The notes beneath the pieces are model-generated. The model worked only from the letters and a program-made list of their open reading frames with translations, had not been told where the DNA came from and ran no database searches. A stretch of DNA of 64,000 nucleotides, from positions 558,984 through 622,983 of the forward strand of contig NZ_LMIU01000001.1 of NCBI RefSeq assembly GCF_001428845.1, in the 5' to 3' direction. A program made the translations under genes and the position numbers. The DNA comes from Achromobacter sp. Root83 (GTDB taxonomy: Bacteria; Pseudomonadota; Gammaproteobacteria; Burkholderiales; Burkholderiaceae_B). Below are positions 7,708 to 15,759 of the stretch, in pieces. Every line of letters starts with the position of its first letter. Within the stretch, counting starts at the first letter, position 1.

Positions 7708-8994
7708 TCAGACGCCGGGGCAGGTGGAGCCTGATTTCAATGCGTCCAGTTCCTGGTCGGTCATACCCAGGGCCAGCGACGCCATCGCGCACGTCACCGC
7801 CAATGCATTGCGCATTTCGCTTTCCAGAATGATGTCCGGCACGTCGCCACGCGACAGGATGTGGCGCACGCGCGATTGGGGCTTGTCAAAGCCCGCCACC
7901 AGGCGAAGGGCGGGGATGCCGTGCCTGGCGAAATTGGCGTGGTCCGAGTTGGGCATGAAGGGCAGCCAGTGCGACACGGGCACGCCAGCCCGCTCGGCGG
8001 TGCTTTCCACCACGCGCGCCAACGCGGGATAGTCGCTGATCAGCGCGCACAGGGTGTCGTCGCCAGCCACGGTGTCCAGATTGATGTTGATCTTCAGGGC
8101 ATGGCGTTCGGCGGCCGCCATGTCCGCCAGATAGCGCGCCGAACCCGTCAACGCCCACTCTTCGGCCGTGAAGAAGCACACACGCAGCCCCGGCGTGCCG
8201 GGTCCCAGGTGTCCCGCTAAGATGCGCGCCGCCGCCAGCGCCACGGCGACGCCCGTGGCGTTGTCCAGGGCGCTGCTGCCGAGGTTATGGCCATCCATGT
8301 GCGCGCTGATGACGATCCGGCTGTCGCGTCCGCCGGGCAGGTCCAGGACGCCGGCGCAGGCCATCGAATCCCGCAATTCTTCCCCCTGGATATGCAGCTG
8401 CACGCGGGCGCCGGGCTGCGCGCTCAATGCCAGGGCACCTTCATGGTCGATATAGGCGGCCGGAATGCCGGCGCCATCGCGGGGCCGCCCTGACGATCCG
8501 GACAAGGGACCGGCGCCAGGCAAGGGGTTGGCGATCAGGAACGCGGCGGCGCCCTGGGCTACCGCCATGTCGTACTTGCGGCGGCGGTGTACATGCCCCG
8601 GAGAGAACGGATATTCGTGGCGCACCAGCACGATCTTGCCGCGCACGGCATCGCCCGCGCGCTCAAAGTCCTCGGGGCGGCCGGTCCCAAGGTCCAGTAC
8701 GGCGCCTTCCAGCCCCTCGGCGTCTGTCGATGCCGAACGCAGCAGGGGCACGCAATCCAGGTTCAAGGGCTTGTCGCCCAGCAAGGTCAAACTGCTGGAG
8801 ATACAGCGCCAGCCGTCGTAGGGCACCGACACCCGACGTACGTCGGGTCCGATCTCCCGCAGGCGCTTCAGCGCCCATTCCATGGCTGCCTCGTCCTGCC
8901 CGGTGCCGGACAGGCGTCCGCCAAAACTGCAAATGGTTTGAAAATCGTTCATCAGGGCCGCGTCGCCGGCGGCCGCCTGTTGCCAGGATGTCAT
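7708..8994 (-). CDS. M28-family zinc aminopeptidase/carboxypeptidase-like peptidase
   Basis: A 428-residue peptidase with a PA-type insert (about 110-230) followed by the M28 catalytic domain. Metal-site blocks are SAHMDGHNLGSSALDNATGVA (His and bridging Asp), FTAEEWALTGSARYL (catalytic and ligand Glu), NINLDTVAGDD (Asp) and a late His in NSDHANFARHGIPALRL. No signal peptide is visible, so it is probably cytoplasmic. I chose ATG 8994 (MTSWQQAAAG), because the longer frame to 9075 would overlap the upstream Bug gene. It follows that gene by 49 bp on the same strand. The pair may import and hydrolyse a small amide or peptide-like compound. Confidence 0.85.
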   Translation of the reverse strand: MTSWQQAAAGDAALMNDFQTICSFGGRLSGTGQDEAAMEWALKRLREIGPDVRRVSVPYDGWRCISSSLTLLGDKPLNLDCVPLLRSASTDAEGLEGAVLDLGTGRPEDFERAGDAVRGKIVLVRHEYPFSPGHVHRRRKYDMAVAQGAAAFLIANPLPGAGPLSGSSGRPRDGAGIPAAYIDHEGALALSAQPGARVQLHIQGEELRDSMACAGVLDLPGGRDSRIVISAHMDGHNLGSSALDNATGVAVALAAARILAGHLGPGTPGLRVCFFTAEEWALTGSARYLADMAAAERHALKININLDTVAGDDTLCALISDYPALARVVESTAERAGVPVSHWLPFMPNSDHANFARHGIPALRLVAGFDKPQSRVRHILSRGDVPDIILESEMRNALAVTCAMASLALGMTDQELDALKSGSTCPGV

Positions 8995-9043
8995 CGATGT
9001 CTCCGGCGCCGCGCGGCAATGCGCGCGACGCATACAACGTGTG

Positions 9044-10021
9044 TTATTCGAAAGTGATCTTGGCGCGCTGGACAAGGTCGGCCCAGCGCGTGAAGTCCTG
9101 CGCCAACAGCGCTTGCAGCGCGGCGGCGCTGGTGTCCGGCGGCAGGTTCATGCCGACGCTGGTCAAGCGTTGCTTGACGGGCTCGGACTGCATGACTTTG
9201 GCCATGGCGTCCGACAGCTTTTTCTGCACGGGCTCTGGGGTGCCCGCCGCCGCCACCAGCCCCCACCAGCTTTGCACGGTCAGGCCCTGGTAGCCCAGTT
9301 CCTGGAAGGTCGGGACGTCAGGCGTGTCCGCCTGGCGCGAGGGCGAGGAAACGCCGATGGGTTTGATTTTTCCGCCCTGATAGAGCGCCACCGCCGACGC
9401 CATGGTGGTGAAGCTGGCGTCGATCTGGCCGCCGGCCAGATCATTGACCGACGCGGACGCGCCCTTGTAGGGGATATGCGCGAACTTGGTCTTGGTGGTC
9501 AGCATGAACAGCTCGGCCATCAGATGGGTCAAGGACCCATTGCCGCCCGACCCCATGGAAATGGTTCCCGGCTTGGCGGCGGCTGCCTTGACCAGGGCGT
9601 TGACGTCCTGGGCCTCGAACTTGGGATTGACGAAAAGATACATGGGCGACAGGCCCAGCAGCGTGATCGGGGCGAAGTCCTTCTTCGCGTCGTACTTCAC
9701 GCGGTCCTTGTACAGCGCCGGAACGATGGTGAACGGCACATCGGCCAGCAGCAGGGTATAGCCGTCGGGCGCTTCGGTGGAGACATAGGCGGTGCCCAGC
9801 ATCGAACCCGCGCCAGCGCGGTTTTCGACGATGACGGACTGGCCAAGCTGGGCGCTCAATTGATCGCTGATGGCGCGGGCAACCACGTCGGAGCTGCCAC
9901 CGGCCGAATAGGGCACGACGATCTTGATCGGTTTATCGGGATAGGCCGCGGATGCCGCTTGCGCGCTGACCAGAAGGGCGGGGACGGCCAAAGCGGCCAG
10001 GGTTTTTTTCCACTTGAACAT
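9044..10021 (-). CDS. Bug-family substrate-binding protein
   Basis: A 325-residue TctC/Bug periplasmic binding protein. The signal peptide MFKWKKTLAALAVPALLVSAQAA (signal shown in part) precedes AYPDKPIKIVVPYSAGGSSD; later blocks are GQSVIVENRAGAGSMLG, HIPYKGASASVNDLAGG and PDVPTFQELGYQG, all standard for the family. It likely binds a carboxylate in the periplasm. It is followed on the same strand by the M28 peptidase and preceded by a LysR gene whose product probably controls it; a T-N11-A LysR-type box lies about 85-100 bp before the ATG. No TctAB permease is adjacent. Confidence 0.92.
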   Translation of the reverse strand: MFKWKKTLAALAVPALLVSAQAASAAYPDKPIKIVVPYSAGGSSDVVARAISDQLSAQLGQSVIVENRAGAGSMLGTAYVSTEAPDGYTLLLADVPFTIVPALYKDRVKYDAKKDFAPITLLGLSPMYLFVNPKFEAQDVNALVKAAAAKPGTISMGSGGNGSLTHLMAELFMLTTKTKFAHIPYKGASASVNDLAGGQIDASFTTMASAVALYQGGKIKPIGVSSPSRQADTPDVPTFQELGYQGLTVQSWWGLVAAAGTPEPVQKKLSDAMAKVMQSEPVKQRLTSVGMNLPPDTSAAALQALLAQDFTRWADLVQRAKITFE

Positions 10022-10104
10022 GATTTTCTTGGTGATCCATGAATGGTTTCACGTCATTGTGGTGGCTGCTCCCGCGGCGGGCAAAGGAAGTATGCGCATG
10101 GGAT

Positions 10105-10119
10105 ATTCCAATCTGGAAT
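10105..10119. promoter_or_regulatory. LysR-type box upstream of the Bug/M28 pair
   Basis: ATTCCAATCTGGAAT is a 15-bp perfect dyad (6-bp arms, 3-bp spacer) containing a T-N11-A core. It lies in the 125-bp gap between the LysR gene and the Bug gene, the expected place for the activator to act on the operon downstream of its own gene. Confidence 0.5.
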
Positions 10120-10146
10120 GCCGTCTGTGCGCAGCCCGGCCTGCCC

Positions 10147-11070
10147 TCAAGCCAGTCCTGCGTGGTGCCGGGTCTGCGCGTTCAAAAGCTGCCCCTGTGC
10201 GATGACCCAATCGCAGAATGCCTGGCAGTACGGACCGCCCACATTGGGGCGCGGCTGCATCAGGTGATAACCGTAGCGGCCTTCGACTGTCTCTCCGAAA
10301 GGGCGGACCAGTTGGCCGGATTCCAGATGGTCCAGCACCATGCACAGCGGCATGATCCCCGCGCCCAAGCCGTTCATCACGGCCGGCAGCAAGATCGAAA
10401 AACCCTCGTATTCGGGTGCCGTGGCGGCGGGTCCGGACCACAATGGCGCCACGTCGGCTTTCCATTCGTCCCAACCATAGCCGCGCTGGGCCCGCTTCAA
10501 TAACGGCAGGCGGGTCACGTCTTCCACGGATTTGACGGGATGACGCTTCAATAGCGATGCCGCGGCGACCAGCGTCATTTCGCGTCCGCAAAGATACTGC
10601 GCGCTCATGCCGGAGACGTAGCCGGTATGGAGTTGGATTTCGGCATCGAACCGTTCCGAACGGTCGCGCCCATGCAGCAGCCGAGGACGGATGTTGACGC
10701 GGATCTCGGGGTGCGAATCAAAGAACTCGGACAGCCTGGGCAGCAGGAAGAACTGTGCGAACGATGGCGACACCGCCACGTTCAGGGCGACGCGCGACGT
10801 GGGATTCGCCACCAGCGCGTCCGCCTCGTCGATCAGGCGTACCGCCGCGCTGACGCGTTCCAGGTACAGGGCGCCGGCATAGGTCAGGCGCAGCCCCGCC
10901 GGCATACGCTTGAACAGGGCCGTCCCCAGGCGTTCCTCAAGAGCGGCTACGTGTTTGCTGACTGCGCTTTGGGTCAGGCTTAGGGCTTCCGCCGCCCGGC
11001 TGAAATTCAGGGTCTCGGCGGCGGTAAGGAAAATGCGCAGCGAGGACAGGGAGTTGCGGGTGCCTTTCAT
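10147..11070 (-). CDS. LysR-family transcriptional regulator
   Basis: 307 residues from ATG 11070 (MKGTRNSLSSLRIFLTAAET). The N-terminal winged HTH is the typical FSRAAEALSLTQSAVSKHVAALEERLG block (around residues 20-50, quoted in part: AEALSLTQSAVSKHVAALEE), followed by a LysR substrate-binding domain of the GcvA/AmpR type. The frame is open further upstream to 11187, but that extension has no LysR similarity. It is transcribed toward the Bug and M28 genes and is the obvious candidate regulator for them; the effector is unknown. Confidence 0.9.
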   Translation of the reverse strand: MKGTRNSLSSLRIFLTAAETLNFSRAAEALSLTQSAVSKHVAALEERLGTALFKRMPAGLRLTYAGALYLERVSAAVRLIDEADALVANPTSRVALNVAVSPSFAQFFLLPRLSEFFDSHPEIRVNIRPRLLHGRDRSERFDAEIQLHTGYVSGMSAQYLCGREMTLVAAASLLKRHPVKSVEDVTRLPLLKRAQRGYGWDEWKADVAPLWSGPAATAPEYEGFSILLPAVMNGLGAGIMPLCMVLDHLESGQLVRPFGETVEGRYGYHLMQPRPNVGGPYCQAFCDWVIAQGQLLNAQTRHHAGLA

Positions 11071-11245
11071 CGGAATCGGGAGAAGGGATGTGATTGCTGA
11101 GTAATGTACTTCGTGTTCCCGCCCGCAGGCGGTAGACCGGCGTGGATAAATCCATTCACCCGAAGGCCCGCTCAAACCCGCTGCCACCTACGCTTTCCCA
11201 TTTCGGGAGAGCGACATCACGGGCCGATTATTCTGCCTATCGTTC

Positions 11246-13648
11246 GTGGCGGGTGCGGGGCTGGTGCAGGTCTTGCCGGCCTTGCCCGGCCCGTCGGTGC
11301 TGTGGCTGGTGGCTTGGGCGGGCAGTGTTGCCTGTGCGGGGTGGGCGCGCGCGGACCGTCATGTGATGCGCGTGCTGGCGGCATTGGCGCTGGGCTTTGC
11401 CTTCGGCTTCATCAACGCCGCCCTGCAAGCACAGCACCGCCTGGACGACGCGCTCGCAGACTTGCACCAGGACGAAGTCTCCCGCCTGGTGCTGCGTGTC
11501 ATCGCGTTGCCGGACGGCGATGCCCAGCGCCAGCGCTTCCTGGCGGAACTCGATCAGCCCGCCCGTCCCGGAATCCCCGCCCGCATCCAGGTCACCTGGC
11601 AGGGGGCGGCCGGGGTGAATCAAAACCTGCCGCAGGTGCTGCCCGGACAGGTCTGGCGCATGGCGCTGGTGCTGCGGCGGCCGCACGGTTTGCTCAATCC
11701 CGCCGGGCCCGATACGGAAGGGCGCATGTTCGCGGATGGCGTGCGCGCGACGGGCACCGTGCGCGGGCAGCCGGATCTGCTGGCTGACCGGCCGTGGGCG
11801 ATGCCAGGCATCGCGATAGAGCGGGCGCGGCATCATGTGCGCGAGGGCATGCGGGCGGCGTTGGGCGCGCATCGCTACGCGCCGGTGATGATCGCGCTGG
11901 CGATCGGGGATCAGGCGGGCGTTGCGCGCGACGACTGGCGGACCTTCAACCGCAGCGGCATCACGCACCTGGTGTCGATCAGCGGCATGCATGTCACGTC
12001 CATTGCCGGCATCGCGGGATTGCTGGCCTCGGCGGTCTGGCGGCGCTTGCGATGGCGGGGCGTGGGCCTGGCGGAGCGTGCGCCGGCGCGGATTGCGGGC
12101 GGCGCCGTTGCGGCTGCGGTGGCGCTGCTGTACTGCCTGCTGGCGGGTTGGGGCGTGCCGGCGCGCCGCACGTTCTTCATGCTGCTGGTGGTGTTGATGG
12201 CGGCCCTGTCGCGCTTGCCGCTGTCGGCGGGCAGGGTGCTGGCCTGCGCGGGGGCCTTGGTGGTGGCGCTGGACCCTTGGGCGCCCATGTCACCCGGATT
12301 CTGGCTGTCGTTCGGGGCCGTGGCGGTGCTGCTGCGCATTGCCAGTGCGCCGTTCGATGCGGACGCGGGCTGGCGCGCGCGCTGCATGACCGGGCTTGGG
12401 CAGGCGGTGCGCCTGCAGCTCATGGTGACCGTGGGCCTGATGCCGCTGCTGGCATTCCTGGTGCATCAGGTGTCGCTGGGCTCGCCGCTGGCCAATGCGG
12501 TGGCCATCCCGGCGGTGACATTCATCGTGACGCCGCTGGCATTGTTGTGCGCGGCCTTGTCCCGCGTGCCGGGCGCGCAGGATCTTGCGGCGATGGCGGG
12601 ACAAGCCGGGCTGGCGGCCTTCGACCTGACCATGGCGCCCGTGGCATGGGTGGGCAATGCCGCTTGGGCCAGCGTGCCGGTCGCGGCGGCGGGCTGGCCC
12701 TGGCTGCTGCTGGCGGTGGCGGGCATGCTCTGGGCGCTGCAGGCGCGGGGCTGGCCCGGACGGCATCTGGGATGGGCCTGCATGCTGCCTTTGCTGTTCT
12801 GGCGGCCCGACCGGCCGGAGCCCGGCCATTGGCGCATGAGCGCGATGGATGTGGGGCAGGGCAGCGCCATCCTCGTGGAAACCGCGGGCCAGTCGCTGCT
12901 GTTCGATGCGGGGCCGCGCAGCTACGGCGGCAGCGATGCGGGCGAGCGCGTCGTGGCTCCGTTCCTGCAGGCGCGCGGCATCGGGCGGCTGGATGTGCTG
13001 GTCCTGTCGCATGCGGACATGGACCACGTGGGCGGCACGCGCGCCGTGCTGGCCGCCGTGCCGGTGGCGCGCGGCTTTGCTTCGTTCGACCTGCCGGCCT
13101 TTCTGCGGCGCGATGCAAAGGTATGGCCGGACGCGGGCAACGCGCAGCCGGCATTGCCGCAGGCGATGGCGCGTTGCGAACGAGGAGTGAGCTGGGAGGC
13201 CGACGGTGTGGTGTTCACGTTTCTGCACCCGGCGTCAATCAAAAATACGCGGGCGGAAGACCGCAATGCCGACAGTTGCGTGCTGCGGGTGCAGGGCCTG
13301 CGCCATTCACTATTGCTGACCGGGGATGTGGGCGTGGCGCAGGAGCAGGAGCTGGCCGCGCAGGGGCTTGCACCTACCGACATCGTGCTGGCCCCGCATC
13401 ATGGCTCCGCGTCGTCTTCCGGCCGGGAGCTGGTGAAGGCGGCAGGCGCGGATCACGCGATCGCGCAAGCGGGGCATCTGAACCGGTTCCGCCATCCCGC
13501 CCGGGCGGTGGAACTGCGCTGGACGCGCGCCGGGGCCAGGTTCTGGCGCAGCGACCGGGACGGCGCGGTCATGGCGGAATCAAGCCCTGGGGGGCTGGAG
13601 GTGTGGGGGCAGCGGGAGCGGGGCGGGCGGTACTGGCATGAACGCTAG
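11246..13648 (+). CDS. comEC: ComEC/Rec2 DNA-uptake membrane channel
   Basis: About 800 residues, normal for ComEC/Rec2, the inner-membrane channel for single-stranded DNA entry in natural transformation. The order is N-terminal membrane helices and OB-like region, the Competence domain with many helices (about 200-480; SISGMHVTSIAGIAG is characteristic), then a C-terminal metallo-beta-lactamase domain (HADMDH near 589-594, TGDVG, APHHGSASSSG near 717). The coordinate given is the first conventional start, GTG 11246, but it has no ribosome-binding site and would cut into the first helix. An in-frame ATC at 11216, preceded by GGGAGA at ideal spacing, would give ITGRLFCLSFVAGAG, the usual family N-terminus. 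The gene ends inside a 31-bp tandem repeat. Confidence 0.93.
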   Translation: MAGAGLVQVLPALPGPSVLWLVAWAGSVACAGWARADRHVMRVLAALALGFAFGFINAALQAQHRLDDALADLHQDEVSRLVLRVIALPDGDAQRQRFLAELDQPARPGIPARIQVTWQGAAGVNQNLPQVLPGQVWRMALVLRRPHGLLNPAGPDTEGRMFADGVRATGTVRGQPDLLADRPWAMPGIAIERARHHVREGMRAALGAHRYAPVMIALAIGDQAGVARDDWRTFNRSGITHLVSISGMHVTSIAGIAGLLASAVWRRLRWRGVGLAERAPARIAGGAVAAAVALLYCLLAGWGVPARRTFFMLLVVLMAALSRLPLSAGRVLACAGALVVALDPWAPMSPGFWLSFGAVAVLLRIASAPFDADAGWRARCMTGLGQAVRLQLMVTVGLMPLLAFLVHQVSLGSPLANAVAIPAVTFIVTPLALLCAALSRVPGAQDLAAMAGQAGLAAFDLTMAPVAWVGNAAWASVPVAAAGWPWLLLAVAGMLWALQARGWPGRHLGWACMLPLLFWRPDRPEPGHWRMSAMDVGQGSAILVETAGQSLLFDAGPRSYGGSDAGERVVAPFLQARGIGRLDVLVLSHADMDHVGGTRAVLAAVPVARGFASFDLPAFLRRDAKVWPDAGNAQPALPQAMARCERGVSWEADGVVFTFLHPASIKNTRAEDRNADSCVLRVQGLRHSLLLTGDVGVAQEQELAAQGLAPTDIVLAPHHGSASSSGRELVKAAGADHAIAQAGHLNRFRHPARAVELRWTRAGARFWRSDRDGAVMAESSPGGLEVWGQRERGGRYWHER

Positions 13649-13727
13649 CCTTGCTCGCCGAACCCGGCATGAACGCTAGCCTTGCTCGCCGAACCCGGCA
13701 TGGACGCTAGCCCTGCTTGCCGAAGCC
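13635..13727. repeat. 31-bp tandem repeat, three copies, across a convergent gene junction
   Basis: Units start at 13635, 13666 and 13697. The first two are identical over the unit; the third carries several substitutions. Copy 1 contains the ComEC stop (WHER then TAG) and copy 3 contains the stop of the minus-strand gene (GFGKQG then TAG). Every copy has the same CTAG, which serves as a stop in either direction. Confidence 0.95.
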
Positions 13728-14207
13728 GCCCGCGGCCCACTCCGAGGCGCGTTGCACATTCAACTTGTACGTCGGCGCCACATGCACCTCGGCCAGTTGT
13801 TCACCGGAAGCGTCATAGGCGCTGAGCACGGCGTATGGTTCGTCTTCGTCGGGAACGATGTCCAGCTTGACGGTCAGGCGGCCATCGGCGGCATCGATGG
13901 TGACGCTCTTGTGCAGCGTGGCATGCAATTGCTGTTCGTGCCGGCGCAGGACTTCGTTGGCGGTCTTGACCAACGTGATGAAGGCGGGGGAATCGAGCGG
14001 CTTGGGGTTCTTTTTGTCACGGCCCATGGTCCAGGGGCCGACCAGGGCAGGTTCGGCTTCGCCGTCCTTGGTCATCTCGACGGCCCAGCCGTCGTCGTCC
14101 TCGTTCTTGATGACCCGGGCGGTCCAGCCATCGTCGCACCAAAGCCTGGGCTCCTGCGTCTTGATGTCTTCGGGGGCATCGGTGTACGGGGTTGGGGTGT
14201 CATTCAC
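13707..14207 (-). CDS. Conserved hypothetical acidic protein
   Basis: 166 residues from GTG 14207, chosen because AGGAGA lies 9 bases upstream; an ATG at 14261 would add 18 residues without an obvious site. The protein is soluble, acidic and without signal peptide. Visible features are TQEPRLWCDDGWTARVIKNEDDDGW, quoted here only as WCDDGWTARVIKNE, then VGPWTMGRDKKNPKPL, a helical stretch EVLRRHEQQLHATLHK and a C-terminal beta-rich part. I do not recognise a characterised family. It converges on comEC, and the last residues GFGKQG fall in the third copy of the 31-bp repeat; the other two copies encode GFGEQG on this strand but lie beyond the stop. Confidence 0.75.
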   Translation of the reverse strand: MNDTPTPYTDAPEDIKTQEPRLWCDDGWTARVIKNEDDDGWAVEMTKDGEAEPALVGPWTMGRDKKNPKPLDSPAFITLVKTANEVLRRHEQQLHATLHKSVTIDAADGRLTVKLDIVPDEDEPYAVLSAYDASGEQLAEVHVAPTYKLNVQRASEWAAGGFGKQG

Positions 14208-14403
14208 TGCTGTGTTTCTCCTGGATTCGTGTCCCGGCAGGCCGCCTTGCATCATGCGCAAGCGATTCTTGCGCAGTGGACTGATGACGTCCGCGCGGAC
14301 GAGGCGGGATTTTGCCGCGGGGCAGGGCAGTCATCATAGCCCGCGGGCACGGGGTCCAGGTTGAGGCCCTGGGCGGCGGGCGCGACGACCGGAAAAGGAA
14401 GCC
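14208..14403. other. Intergenic region, no gene seen
   Basis: 196 bp between the hypothetical gene and the DUF1537 kinase gene, both on the minus strand. It must hold the promoter of the former and the end of the RuBisCO-like operon. No clear terminator hairpin with a T-tract was found. Confidence 0.5.
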
Positions 14404-15759
14404 TCAGGCCTGTTGGCCGGCCGCCAGTTCGTCGAACAGGAAGTCGCCGCCCATCTGGCCGCCCTTGAGCATCAGTTCGATGCCGTCGGTGGCCGGATCG
14501 TCGCTGCGCGTCAGGCTGACGGTCACGCCGGGCGCCAGCACGCAGCGGAACGCCAGGCCCCACAGGCCGAGCGCCAGCGTGGCCTGGCTGGAGGTGTCGC
14601 CGCCGGCGATGCCGATGCGCGACAGGCGTTTGCCGCCCTGCGCGGTGGCTCGCACGATGTCGGCCACCATCCGGCCGGTGGCGCGGGCGGTGGCCGCGGT
14701 GTCCTGCGCGGTGACGGCCTGGGCCGGTTTGTCGGTATGCACCAGGACGTTGCGCCCACGGGCCAGCGTGGCGGCGGCCATCTGGACCTGCCGCGCCGCA
14801 TAGTCGGCATCGGCAAGCAGACGTTCCACGTGCAGCGGCTGGCGCGCGTAGTGCTGGCAAGCGGCGATCTGCCGGGCGGTGACCGGAGACAGGCTGCCAG
14901 CCACGACCAGCACGGGGCCCGTGGCCGGGGCCAGTGGCGCCGCGTCAAAGCCGTGCGCGCGCCCGGCGGGCGCGGCGCGGGCCAGGGCCTGCTGCACGCT
15001 GCTGGGGCCGACGGCCAGCAGTGGCGCGCGGGACGCCGCGCGCCAGATCAGGCCGCCGATGACGGCAAGTTGTTCGTCGTCGATCAGGTCCAGCAGCACG
15101 GGGCCGTCCGTGGTCTCGATGACGTGGTCGATCCAGTTGTTCAGCACGGTGGTGTCTGTTGCCTGCCGCAGACGCGGATAGGCGGTGTGCGGCACGGAGA
15201 GAATGCCGGACAGCCCCTGGGCCTGCAGGTGCAGGCGCAGATCGGCTTCGTGCATGGGCGTGACGGGGTGCGCGCTCATGACGGGGTGGCGGTCGATCCG
15301 GTGGATCTCCGGCGCCGATCCGGCGCGGGCAAAGAGCTGGGCAAAGCTGCAGTAGCGGCCGATGCTGGGCTGGCCGCCGACGATGGGCACCATCGGGTTG
15401 GGCATGTGGGTGCGCAGTTCGCGGATGGCCGCGCCGATGCTGCCGACGTGCGGCGCGCTGTCGAAGGTGGAACAGCACTTGTAGTGCAGCACGCGGGCGC
15501 CGGTGCCCGCCATGAACCGGCCCACGGCGCGCAGCTCGATCTCCATGTCGGCGGGGGCCATGCCGCGCGCGGCGCCGGCGATGCCGATGGCGTCCAGCGC
15601 GCCTGCGCGGTGCAACTGCTGCGGCGTGGGCACGCCCAGGAACAGCAGGCTGCGCAGGCCCGCGCGGGCGACCTCGGCCAGCGTGTCGGTGGCGCCGGTG
15701 AAGTCGTCGCCGTACCAGCACACCTGCGGGGCGGGGGCGCTGCGCTCGCCGTCAATCAT
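14404..15759 (-). CDS. Four-carbon acid sugar kinase family protein (DUF1537), OiaK/OtnK-like
   Basis: 451 residues of the DUF1537 kinase family, which phosphorylates 3-oxo-tetronate, threonate/erythronate or 3-oxo-isoapionate. The N-terminal signature YGDDFTGATD is at 16-25 (Asp18/Asp19, Asp25), and the nucleotide-binding C-terminal domain carries IAGGDTSSQAT. Family knowledge: beside a RuBisCO-like protein, the characterised partner is OiaK, which makes 3-oxo-isoapionate 4-phosphate for OiaX. Here its ATG overlaps the stop of the RuBisCO-like gene by 4 bp, which argues for consecutive steps. The exact substrate is inferred, not shown. It is the last gene of a minus-strand operon that begins with the TRAP genes. 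Confidence 0.88.
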   Translation of the reverse strand: MIDGERSAPAPQVCWYGDDFTGATDTLAEVARAGLRSLLFLGVPTPQQLHRAGALDAIGIAGAARGMAPADMEIELRAVGRFMAGTGARVLHYKCCSTFDSAPHVGSIGAAIRELRTHMPNPMVPIVGGQPSIGRYCSFAQLFARAGSAPEIHRIDRHPVMSAHPVTPMHEADLRLHLQAQGLSGILSVPHTAYPRLRQATDTTVLNNWIDHVIETTDGPVLLDLIDDEQLAVIGGLIWRAASRAPLLAVGPSSVQQALARAAPAGRAHGFDAAPLAPATGPVLVVAGSLSPVTARQIAACQHYARQPLHVERLLADADYAARQVQMAAATLARGRNVLVHTDKPAQAVTAQDTAATARATGRMVADIVRATAQGGKRLSRIGIAGGDTSSQATLALGLWGLAFRCVLAPGVTVSLTRSDDPATDGIELMLKGGQMGGDFLFDELAAGQQA

